Below, piece after piece: positions 45,226-51,613 of a DNA stretch of 51,613 bases. This DNA is from Bacillus rhizoplanae. Its GTDB lineage: Bacteria; Bacillota; Bacilli; Bacillales; Bacillaceae_G. The translations under genes and the position numbers were made by a program. The notes under the pieces are model-generated. The model had not been told where the DNA came from. It saw only the letters and a program-made list of their open reading frames with translations, and searched no databases. The DNA lies in assembly GCF_917563915.1 (NCBI RefSeq), contig NZ_CAKJTI010000025.1, positions 1 to 51,613 on the forward strand, written 5' to 3'. The first letter of the stretch is position 1. Each line of letters opens with the position of its first letter.

Positions 45226-45336
45226 ATGAATCTTTCATCAATGGGAATTTTACGAGCAGCTATTCTCCATCTATCTTCTTTATTTTCTCCAAATTTTGAA
45301 GTAGGGGTCTTACTGCCTGAGAAATAACTGAATAAG
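45226..45336 (+). repeat. Diverged bcr1 remainder, copy 9b
   Basis: TTTCATCAATGGGAATTTTACG, GCAGCTATTCTCCATCTATCTTCTT and GTAGGGGTCTTACTGCC follow in bcr1 order, with many substitutions. The region between hairpin 1 and ACGGGCAG is missing. Confidence 0.65.
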
Positions 45337-45351
45337 TCATTTCTCAAGTGT

Positions 45352-45386
45352 AAAAAGACGGTAGCCATTATGACTACCGTCTTTTT
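45352..45386. terminator. Terminator of the 55-aa gene
   Basis: AAAAAGACGGTAG and CTACCGTCTTTTT form a 13-bp stem at the stop codon. Confidence 0.85.
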
Positions 45387-45552
45387 ACGGATATTGTAAT
45401 CCCTCTGCTTCTTCCTCTGTAATAACGATATAGCGTTCTCCAGTCCTTAATCCTAACAGTTCTGCTTTTTCAATTGCTTCTTTCTTTGTTTCTGCATAAG
45501 CAGCTAAATATTTTGTTTCATTTATAATTTGGCAAATTACATAGCGTTTCAT
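45385..45552 (-). CDS. Small hypothetical protein (55 aa)
   Basis: MKRYVICQIINETKYLAAYA is followed by an alternating charged helix and the ending EGLQYP. AAGGAG lies seven bases before the ATG at 45552, and a strong terminator follows. An ATG two codons earlier is too close to the site. The beta-alpha-beta pattern suggests a small compact fold; no family is recognised. Confidence 0.7.
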   Translation of the reverse strand: MKRYVICQIINETKYLAAYAETKKEAIEKAELLGLRTGERYIVITEEEAEGLQYP

Positions 45553-45584
45553 TTTCATTCTCCTTCTATATTAATCTTTCATAT

Positions 45585-47036
45585 TCATTGTTTTATTTCT
45601 TGTATAATTCGTGCAAGTTTCTCAATTCCTCTTTCAATATCGTATAATGATGCATATGAGTATGAAATTCGTAAATATTGATCAGAATTTCGATCATACA
45701 AATTCCCTGGATTGAGCAAAATTCCTGCTTTTAAAGCTTTATGAAACAACTCCTGCATAGAAAACGCGGGGATTATATGCAGCCATATGTAAAAACCACC
45801 TTTTGGTATATTCCACGTTGCAATATGTGCAAAATGCTTTTCCAACGCTTGTAACGCAACGTCTCTGCGTGTTTGCAACTCTTTTCGAATATAACCTAAA
45901 TGTTCTTCATACAACCCACTTAAAAACCAATGAGCAGCAACTTGTTGTGACAAAGAACTAGATCCATAATCTGTCTGCATCTTTATATCTGCTAATCGTT
46001 CAATCACCGGCTCTGGGCCTACAATCCAGCCGATTCTTAGCCCAGGACTAATTGTCTTAGACATACTTCCTATATAAAGAACATTCCCATTTCGATCATA
46101 TGCTTTCAGTGGTTTCGGAGGTGGAGAGTCAATCCACAAATCTTGATACACACCATCTTCTATTATAGGTAACCCAATCTCATTACAAGTTTCCATAAGA
46201 ACTTGTCTTCGCACTTGATCCATTAAAATACCAGTTGGATTATGAAAAGAAGGAATCGTATAAAGAAGTGAGCCATGGAATTGTTTTTTATATTTTGAAA
46301 CAAGCGTTGGTTGTACACCATTTTGATCCATCGAAATCCCAATTAGCCGCATTCCTGCAGACTGAAAGGTGTTAAGAGAAAATAAGTAGGAAGGCTTTTC
46401 TACTAGAATCGTTGCCCCTTTCTGTAATAGTCCCATAGAAATTAACTGCAAAGCCTGTATGCCACCTGATACAACTAAAATAGATGAAGAAGATGCCTGT
46501 ATGCCTAACGTTTTTAAATACTTTGCTAGCTGTTCACGCAGTAAAATATCTCCTTTCGGTTCTTCATAACCTAAAGGGATGCTCTGTTGCGAAAGTATAC
46601 TCATAATATGTTGCATCTTCTCTTGCGGCAAAAGTTCTGACGAAAGTTCACCTGTTCCTAATCGAATCATGTTAGAATCAAACTCAGCTCGGTTAATCTC
46701 TTGAATCGTTGGTAAATTAGGATAATGAAGCCCTGTCTCAACATACGAGTTCCAATCAGGTAGCGCTGAAGAAAATAGCAAGTCCCATGTATTGCTTATA
46801 ACTCTTGTTCCTCGTCTCCCGTTTCCTTCGATTAACCCTTGAGCAACTAACTCATCCAATGCTGTTACAATTGTACTTCGATTCACTCTAAATGCATCGG
46901 CAAACGCTCGCTGAGACGGTAATTTTGTTCCTATTGTCCACTCCCCATTGACAATTTTCGTTTTTATATATTCTTCAATTTGTTTATATAAAGGAACAGG
47001 AGAAGATATATTTGGCTTCCATTCAAACCATTCCAT
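45585..47036 (-). CDS. MocR/PdxR-type GntR regulator with aminotransferase domain
   Basis: This 483-aa protein has a GntR winged helix (residues 12-80, with KLPSQRAFADAFRVNRSTIVTALDE split across it) fused to a fold-type I aminotransferase domain. The PLP lysine is K327 in GSMSKTISPG, with N266 in HNPTG and D294. MocR proteins sense PLP or amino compounds and regulate a divergent gene. Here that gene is the LysE exporter at 47297. A bcr1 copy occupies the shared control region. Confidence 0.92.
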   Translation of the reverse strand: MEWFEWKPNISSPVPLYKQIEEYIKTKIVNGEWTIGTKLPSQRAFADAFRVNRSTIVTALDELVAQGLIEGNGRRGTRVISNTWDLLFSSALPDWNSYVETGLHYPNLPTIQEINRAEFDSNMIRLGTGELSSELLPQEKMQHIMSILSQQSIPLGYEEPKGDILLREQLAKYLKTLGIQASSSSILVVSGGIQALQLISMGLLQKGATILVEKPSYLFSLNTFQSAGMRLIGISMDQNGVQPTLVSKYKKQFHGSLLYTIPSFHNPTGILMDQVRRQVLMETCNEIGLPIIEDGVYQDLWIDSPPPKPLKAYDRNGNVLYIGSMSKTISPGLRIGWIVGPEPVIERLADIKMQTDYGSSSLSQQVAAHWFLSGLYEEHLGYIRKELQTRRDVALQALEKHFAHIATWNIPKGGFYIWLHIIPAFSMQELFHKALKAGILLNPGNLYDRNSDQYLRISYSYASLYDIERGIEKLARIIQEIKQ

Positions 47037-47140
47037 TAAATCACTCCAACTAGCTTTTTATACTTGTAGTATATACTTTGGTTGGTTCATTATCCAACCA
47101 TATGGATGGATACAATTGATATTTTCATTTATATAATAAA

Positions 47141-47267
47141 ATAAAATTTCTATCAGTTAGAGATTTGTTCGCTCCCACCAATGAAAAGTTCTCACCAATC
47201 AAAATAATACGGGCAGTTTTTCCCGCTCCTGTTAAATCTTGATTTAGAAATAGGAATGCGGAATAAA
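47141..47267 (+). repeat. Diverged bcr1 repeat, copy 10
   Basis: This 127-bp unit has both ATAAA ends, TTTCTATCAG, a weakened hairpin partner CCACCAATGAAA, TACGGGCAG and GTTAAATCTTGA. It lies between the MocR gene and the LysE exporter and ends 29 bp before the exporter start. Confidence 0.75.
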
Positions 47268-47296
47268 ATTATAATTCTACATAAGGAGGAGATAAA

Positions 47297-47911
47297 ATGG
47301 GTGAAGCAATACTTCACGGAATTATTCTTGCATTTGGACTTATTATACCTTTAGGTGTACAAAATGTGTTTGTTTTTAATCAAGGAGCCAGTCAATCTAC
47401 CATATTGAAAGCTGCACCAGTTGTTATAACGGCGGCAACTTGTGACACTATTTTAATCTTATTTGCTGTGCAAGGTGTATCTCTTATGCTATTAACATTT
47501 TCATGGTTAACAACTATACTCTATACTATAGGTTTTTTCTTTCTTCTTTACATGGGCTGGGCGATATGGAAAAGTGAACCTACTGTTTCCAAAAATGAAG
47601 TACAAACGATGACAATCAAAAAACAAATTATATTTGCAGCTTCTGTCTCTTTATTAAATCCACATGCTATTTTAGATACGATTGGAGTAATTGGAACAAA
47701 TTCTATTCAATACATAGATGCTGAAAAATGGGCATTTACCTTAGCAACAATTTTTGTTTCTTGGATATGGTTTATAGGATTGGCCATCGCTGGACGAATG
47801 CTAGGAAAAGTTGATTCATCTGGAACAAAAATCAAGCTATTAAATAAAATTTCTGGTGTTATTATTTGGGGAGTTGCGTTTTATATGTTAGCAAAGCTCG
47901 TCATAAAGTGA
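47297..47911 (+). CDS. LysE-family amino acid exporter
   Basis: This 204-aa protein has six helices and the LysE N-terminal motif LAFGLIIPLGVQNVFVFNQG (residues 10-29). SVSLLNPHAILDTIGVIG lies near 115, with the conserved NPH in the fourth helix. It is closer to true LysE/ArgO than the paralogue at 33983. AAGGAGGAG precedes the ATG. The divergent MocR regulator probably controls it. Its last codons (ATA AAG TGA) come from a bcr1 mini-element. Confidence 0.92.
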   Translation: MGEAILHGIILAFGLIIPLGVQNVFVFNQGASQSTILKAAPVVITAATCDTILILFAVQGVSLMLLTFSWLTTILYTIGFFFLLYMGWAIWKSEPTVSKNEVQTMTIKKQIIFAASVSLLNPHAILDTIGVIGTNSIQYIDAEKWAFTLATIFVSWIWFIGLAIAGRMLGKVDSSGTKIKLLNKISGVIIWGVAFYMLAKLVIK

Positions 47912-47959
47912 AACTTCCACCAGTGGTGGGGGTCTTACTACCCGTTAATGCGGGATAAA
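47903..47959 (+). repeat. 57-bp bcr1 mini-derivative, copy 11
   Basis: It has ATAAAGTGAAACTTCCACCAG, then GGTGGGGGTCTTACTACCCG and TTAATGCGGGATAAA. All the interior between the two GTGGGGGT motifs of a full copy is lost, and both ends are retained. Confidence 0.88.
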
Positions 47960-48042
47960 GCGAAATAGCCGCTGGTATTGTTGGAAAAAATTAATTAATT
48001 CTAGAAGAGTTACTGAATCAACGATGAATTGAGGTGAACGGA

Positions 48043-49011
48043 TTGCGTCCCATTTTTTTAGGTGTTTGTGCAGCATTCTTTTTTGCTTTTACATTTGTTC
48101 TGAACCGGGCTATGGAATTATCCGGTGGAAGTTGGATCTGGAGTGCGTCACTTCGATATTTCTTTATGGTTCCGCTGCTTTTGCTTATTGTTATAAGTAG
48201 AAAAAATTTACGCCCTCTTCTAAGCGTCATGAAAGAACAGCCAAAAACATGGATTTTATGGAGCTTTGTAGGATTTGGATTATTTTATGCTCCTCTTTGC
48301 TTTGCCGCAACATATGCACCAGGTTGGCTAACTGCTGGGACATGGCAAATTACGATTATTTCAGGTTCATTACTTGCACCATTATTTTCAGAAACGATTG
48401 AAACAGCAGATGGTCCAATAAAAGTCAGAGGTACCATACCATTTAAAGGCCTTGCGATGTCACTCATTATTCTTTTTGGTATCACTCTTATGCTCATAGA
48501 ACAAGCAAATCACCTTTCTTTAAAAAATGTATTATTAGGTGTGCTCCCTGTAATCATAGCTTCATTTGCTTATCCACTTGGCAATCGTAAAATGATGGAT
48601 GTATGTAGAGGGCGTTTAGATGCATATCAACGTGTATTAGGTATGACATTAGCTAGTTTACCATTTTGGATTTTGCTATCAATATATGGATTCATTACTG
48701 TTGGTATGCCCAGCAAAGAACAGACAATTCAATCTAGTTTAGTTGCCATTTGCTCTGGAGTAATCGCAACTGTACTCTTCTTCTACGCAACTGATATGGT
48801 AAGGGGCAATATGCAAAAATTAGCTGCTGTCGAAGCAACTCAGTCTATGGAGGTACTATTTACAGTAGCTGGAGAATTAGTTTTATTAGCATCTCCATTC
48901 CCTTCTGCTTTATCTTGGTGCAGCATGTTTCTTATCATGCTTGGTATGATTTTTCACAGCTATATTTCACAGAAAAGAAGAATTGTTCATAATCGAGAAA
49001 TTAGCGCTTAA
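48043..49011 (+). CDS. DMT-superfamily multidrug/EmrE-like transporter
   Basis: This 322-aa protein has ten helices in two repeats. It begins MRPIFLGVCAAFFFAFTFVLNRA, and the second repeat has ATVLFFYATDMVRGN near residue 245. This fits the multidrug-resistance-efflux family PF13536. GAGGTGA lies before the TTG at 48043; the in-frame GTG at 48034 is part of that site, so TTG is preferred. It lies downstream of the LysE exporter, separated by a bcr1 mini-element. Confidence 0.85.
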   Translation: MRPIFLGVCAAFFFAFTFVLNRAMELSGGSWIWSASLRYFFMVPLLLLIVISRKNLRPLLSVMKEQPKTWILWSFVGFGLFYAPLCFAATYAPGWLTAGTWQITIISGSLLAPLFSETIETADGPIKVRGTIPFKGLAMSLIILFGITLMLIEQANHLSLKNVLLGVLPVIIASFAYPLGNRKMMDVCRGRLDAYQRVLGMTLASLPFWILLSIYGFITVGMPSKEQTIQSSLVAICSGVIATVLFFYATDMVRGNMQKLAAVEATQSMEVLFTVAGELVLLASPFPSALSWCSMFLIMLGMIFHSYISQKRRIVHNREISA

Positions 49012-49029
49012 AATTTACAATCTCTATGT

Positions 49030-49080
49030 AAAAAGCCATAATAACATTACCTCATAGGATGTTGTCATGGCTTTATTTTT
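49030..49080 (+). terminator. Terminator of the DMT transporter gene
   Basis: AAAGCCAT and ATGGCTTT pair, with an inner ACAT/ATGT step, followed by ATTTTTT. Confidence 0.75.
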
Positions 49081-49105
49081 TCATTTAATAAATGTTACGA
49101 ATTAT

Positions 49106-49783
49106 TTACCTACTTTCGACTTCCACTGTAACGCTTTGTTTCATCTCTTTTAAAGAGTTATATAAATCAGTTGTATATAGCTTTTCAGGAGCTGATATCA
49201 TCATTTCTAATTGTTGATAACCGTTATCTATATCTTTAATTTTCACACGTTTGACTTGCAAATTTAGATGCTTAATTTGTTTAAAAATTTGATTTAGCTC
49301 TTGATGTTTATTAACGACTATTTTTACTGATAAATCTCTTTGCCTTAAAGAGTAAGGTCCTGCTAATTTAATAAGATATGGAAATACATTAATTGCCAAA
49401 ATAATTAAGACCATTGCCACAGCTGCTTCTGAATAAAAACCTGCGCCAATCGCAATTCCTAAGCCTGATGCCGCCCAAACCATAGAAGCAGTTGTTAATC
49501 CAGAAATCACATCATTATTTCTCCGTAAAATAACACCTGCACCGAGGAAACCAACTCCACTAACAATTTGTGCTGCAAGGCGCATAGGATCCATATTCGT
49601 ATGCCCTGGTGATGAATATACATTTACTGATTCAATAGACACAATCGTAATTAAACAACTTGCTACTGAAATTACCATACTCGTTTTCACACCAAGCGGT
49701 TTATTCTTCAGCTGTCTATCAATTCCAATTAACAGTCCAAAAAAGAGTGCTAGACCTAGTTTGAGTAAAAATTCAAATGTCAT
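49106..49783 (-). CDS. MgtC/SapB family membrane protein
   Basis: This 225-aa protein has an MgtC domain (residues 1-130): GLLIGIDRQLKNKPLGVKTSM near 17, QIVSGVGFLGAGVILR near 74 and GLTTASMVWAASGLGIAIG near 98. A C-terminal ACT-like domain follows. MgtC proteins are linked to magnesium homeostasis and acid or phosphate stress. AAGGAG lies eight bases before the ATG at 49783; an ATG two codons earlier is too near. The AT-rich 270 bp upstream show no other gene. Confidence 0.88.
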   Translation of the reverse strand: MTFEFLLKLGLALFFGLLIGIDRQLKNKPLGVKTSMVISVASCLITIVSIESVNVYSSPGHTNMDPMRLAAQIVSGVGFLGAGVILRRNNDVISGLTTASMVWAASGLGIAIGAGFYSEAAVAMVLIILAINVFPYLIKLAGPYSLRQRDLSVKIVVNKHQELNQIFKQIKHLNLQVKRVKIKDIDNGYQQLEMMISAPEKLYTTDLYNSLKEMKQSVTVEVESR

Positions 49784-50057
49784 GTTCATTTCTCCTTATT
49801 CATTTAGTATTAAACTTTACTGTTTTAAACTCTTTTTTATGGCGAAATAGTAACTATAACTGTTTTATACTTTCAATACTAGTCCTTGCTCTTCCTTTTT
49901 AAATTATTTTCTCAATTTTATTTGTAAACTTTGTTTCTTCTTACATTATTTAAAAATACCCTTTTATAGTTAACTAGAAAACAAACGTTTCATTAAAATA
50001 TCCTTACCCATTTTTTCAAAAATGAATATATCGAACCTTTTTTACTGGTGGAGTTAA

Positions 50058-50163
50058 ATAAAGTGAAACTTCCATCAGTGGGGGTTTTCTTCATCCTCCA
50101 CCTAGCTTCTTCGCTTTCTCTGAATCTTGAGGTGGGGTCTTACTGCCCGTTAGTGCGGGATAA
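50058..50163 (+). repeat. bcr1 derivative with central deletion, copy 12
   Basis: This 106-bp unit has an ATAAA left end and GGATAA right end. It carries the same central loss as copy 6: ATCCTCCACC joins the hairpin arm directly to the CTTCTTCGC box. Confidence 0.88.
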
Positions 50164-50187
50164 CTTCCATTCAAAAATAGTGCATAG

Positions 50188-50216
50188 AAAAAGGTTGGCT
50201 TTTCGCCAACCTTTTT
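50188..50216 (-). terminator. Terminator of the LCP gene
   Basis: AAAAAGGTTGGC and GCCAACCTTTTT pair around TTTTC. Confidence 0.88.
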
Positions 50217-50220
50217 CTAT

Positions 50221-51225
50221 TTATTTAGAAGCTGCTTTCTCCGTAACACCAAGATGATCATTCAATTGTTTTGATATTTCTGTTACATTCTGTTCATTTG
50301 GTTGGTAATAATAAATACCATTAATACGTTTGTCTGTACCCTGTACTTGCATTTTTTCAATGTTTAAGTCTGTCCCTGCCATATTTTTCGCAATCGCTAG
50401 CATGTCATCAAATGTTAAGTTTGTTTTTAAATTATTATCAACTGCATCTAATAATGAACTCAGCTTTGTGATCGATTTAACTGATAATGCTTTTTTTGCA
50501 ATTGCTTCGATTACAAGTTGCTGTCTTTGGCCACGCATTGCATCGCTATCGATTTTACGTGTTCTCGCTAACGCAAGCGCTTGTTCTCCATTTAAATGTT
50601 GATAACCTTTTTCAAGGTGGATTGCACCAGCTTGGTCTTTGCTGTCTTGTTCTGTGAAGGTAACTGGCACATCAATATCAATACCGCCAAGTGAATCTAC
50701 TATTTTAATAAAAGATTCAAAATTAAATTTCACATAATAATCAACAGGTACATTTAAAAAGCGTTCAACCGTATCACGGGTACTTTCCACTCCACCAAAT
50801 ACGTGCGCATGTGTAATTTTATCTAATTTTTTTCGTGATGGAATATATACACGCGAATCGCGCGGGATGCTTACTAACTTTACTGATTTATCATCCTTGT
50901 TAATCGTTGCCAATAACAAAGCATCAGTGCGAACAGCTTCACCGTATTGGCTTTTTCTTTGTTCGCTTTCATCTACTCCCATAATTAAAATAGAAATATT
51001 ATCTTTTAAAGGTGCCACCTCTTTATCACGTTTACTAGACTTATTTATTTCTGCATAAGAATTACTTGCAACCGCTTTTGCTTTATTATATATAAATGAA
51101 CTGTAACTTATCCCGCCAATAATAAGAAGTAAAAAGGGAATTGTCAGAAACCATAAAAAGCCTCTTTTTTTGGAGCGCATTTTTTTCTTTTCACTTCTAC
51201 TCGTTGCTTCTATATCTTCTGTCAT
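50221..51225 (-). CDS. LytR-CpsA-Psr (LCP) family ligase
   Basis: This 334-aa type II membrane protein has a cytoplasmic basic tail, one helix (residues 24-46) and an extracellular LCP domain. Its arginines and aspartates for pyrophosphate binding lie in ILIMGVDESEQ (near 80), RTDALLLATI (near 99), SIPRDSRVYIP (near 117) and LARTRKIDSDAMRGQRQQ (near 218). LCP enzymes attach teichoic acids or other glycopolymers to peptidoglycan. GGAGAATCGAA precedes the ATG. B. cereus strains encode several paralogues. Confidence 0.92.
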   Translation of the reverse strand: MTEDIEATSRSEKKKMRSKKRGFLWFLTIPFLLLIIGGISYSSFIYNKAKAVASNSYAEINKSSKRDKEVAPLKDNISILIMGVDESEQRKSQYGEAVRTDALLLATINKDDKSVKLVSIPRDSRVYIPSRKKLDKITHAHVFGGVESTRDTVERFLNVPVDYYVKFNFESFIKIVDSLGGIDIDVPVTFTEQDSKDQAGAIHLEKGYQHLNGEQALALARTRKIDSDAMRGQRQQLVIEAIAKKALSVKSITKLSSLLDAVDNNLKTNLTFDDMLAIAKNMAGTDLNIEKMQVQGTDKRINGIYYYQPNEQNVTEISKQLNDHLGVTEKAASK

Positions 51226-51613
51226 TTCGATTCTCCTCTCAAAACATTCCCTGTTACTAGTTTAATTGAAATGCAGCATTCTTTGTATCGAATTACATTT
51301 CATTCACCTTACATTTTTGTAAGGATTTTTAAGTACTAATAATAGCTCTTGACTACATAAAAAGTAACATCGATTTGTTACAACCCGATAAGAGCTTAAT
51401 CTAAAAACGAATATTTTGGGGGATTTTTAAATAATTTTTTTCTTTGGCATTATTTCCAACAATCTTTATAGAATCATTTCAATCTTAGAACTACAGTTAT
51501 TTCTTAATACGCAAACAGAAAAAACTGCACCCTTTACATAATTATAAACCTTCGAATTATCTCCATTTCCATATTATCAAATTCAAATAAAAATATCATT
51601 TAAATATTGAGAT
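51226..51613. other. Intergenic end of the window
   Basis: The 388 bases are AT-rich and show no gene on either strand. AAAAAACTGCACC at 51520-51532 equals the first 13 bases of the palindromic repeat at 24364 but has no partner arm. Confidence 0.5.

Noticed and set aside
49800-50057. M-box type magnesium riboswitch before the mgtC-like gene
   Set aside because: The region is AT-rich and shows none of the conserved stems. Only two short ACTGTTTTA repeats are visible.
1137-50163. Reading the regularly structured repeats as a CRISPR array
   Set aside because: The units are kilobases apart, about 155 bp long and bounded by ATAAA. There are no spacers of constant length and no cas genes.
51520-51532. 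Third copy of the palindromic repeat
   Set aside because: Only 13 bases match and no partner arm follows, so chance or a remnant cannot be separated.

Overview
The window is chromosomal DNA of a low-GC Gram-positive spore former, almost certainly a member of the Bacillus cereus group. The evidence is the gene content (fosB, cotH, CotF-like, YjcZ-type peptides, DUF4257, a MocR/LysE pair), strong AGGAGG-type ribosome sites, AT-rich intergenic DNA, and above all about twelve copies of a 155-bp repeat that matches bcr1, known from this group. There are no rRNA or tRNA genes, no prophage and no CRISPR array.

Layout. 0.2-3.3 kb: permease-like protein, CNNM/HlyC-type transporter and a DUF456 protein. 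3.4-6.5 kb: NAD(P)-binding oxidoreductase, small lipoprotein, CotF-like coat protein, cardiolipin synthase and a YjcZ peptide. 6.7-9.7 kb: a YcgR/YcgQ permease pair and a CorA-type channel. 9.8-13.0 kb: lipid flippase, DedA and NUDIX. 13.1-15.1 kb: CotH spore-coat kinase, a decayed paralogue and a Ser-Arg-repeat CotG/ExsB-like protein with a sigma-K promoter. 15.2-17.2 kb: an IS200/IS605 element (tnpA+tnpB) inserted in a phosphatase remnant. 17.2-22.8 kb: SDR, FosB, OppA-like lipoprotein, Ogt, NamA and another SDR. 22.9-26.5 kb: zinc section (ZnuA-like lipoprotein with two Zur-type boxes, COG0523 GTPase) and an aldo/keto reductase. 26.5-31.5 kb: amine oxidase, small protein, FUSC exporter and a lone divergent tnpB. 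31.9-40.7 kb: DUF1259, flavin monooxygenase, LysE, MFS, YkvI, second RsgA and small proteins. 40.8-51.6 kb: ArsR remnant, secreted transglutaminase, YwqG, YjcZ, patatin, methyltransferase remnant, MocR/LysE/DMT exporters, MgtC and an LCP ligase.

Functional threads. Several genes concern divalent metals (CNNM, CorA, MgtC, ZnuA, COG0523, a His/Cys-rich YcgQ). Several concern the spore surface (CotF, CotH plus its likely phospho-substrate, two YjcZ peptides). Others concern export and drug or metabolite resistance (FosB, two LysE, MFS, DMT, FUSC).

The most unusual feature is the density and behaviour of bcr1. Copies range from 155-160 bp to a 57-bp derivative that keeps both ends. Three of them supply the last lysine codon and stop codon of the gene they follow, and most lie shortly upstream of the next start codon. 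Other points of note are a 24-bp perfect palindrome between the Shine-Dalgarno sequence and the TTG start of the CNNM gene, two nearly identical 53-bp palindromes 21 kb apart, a TnpB with a rearranged catalytic site, and at least six gene remnants.
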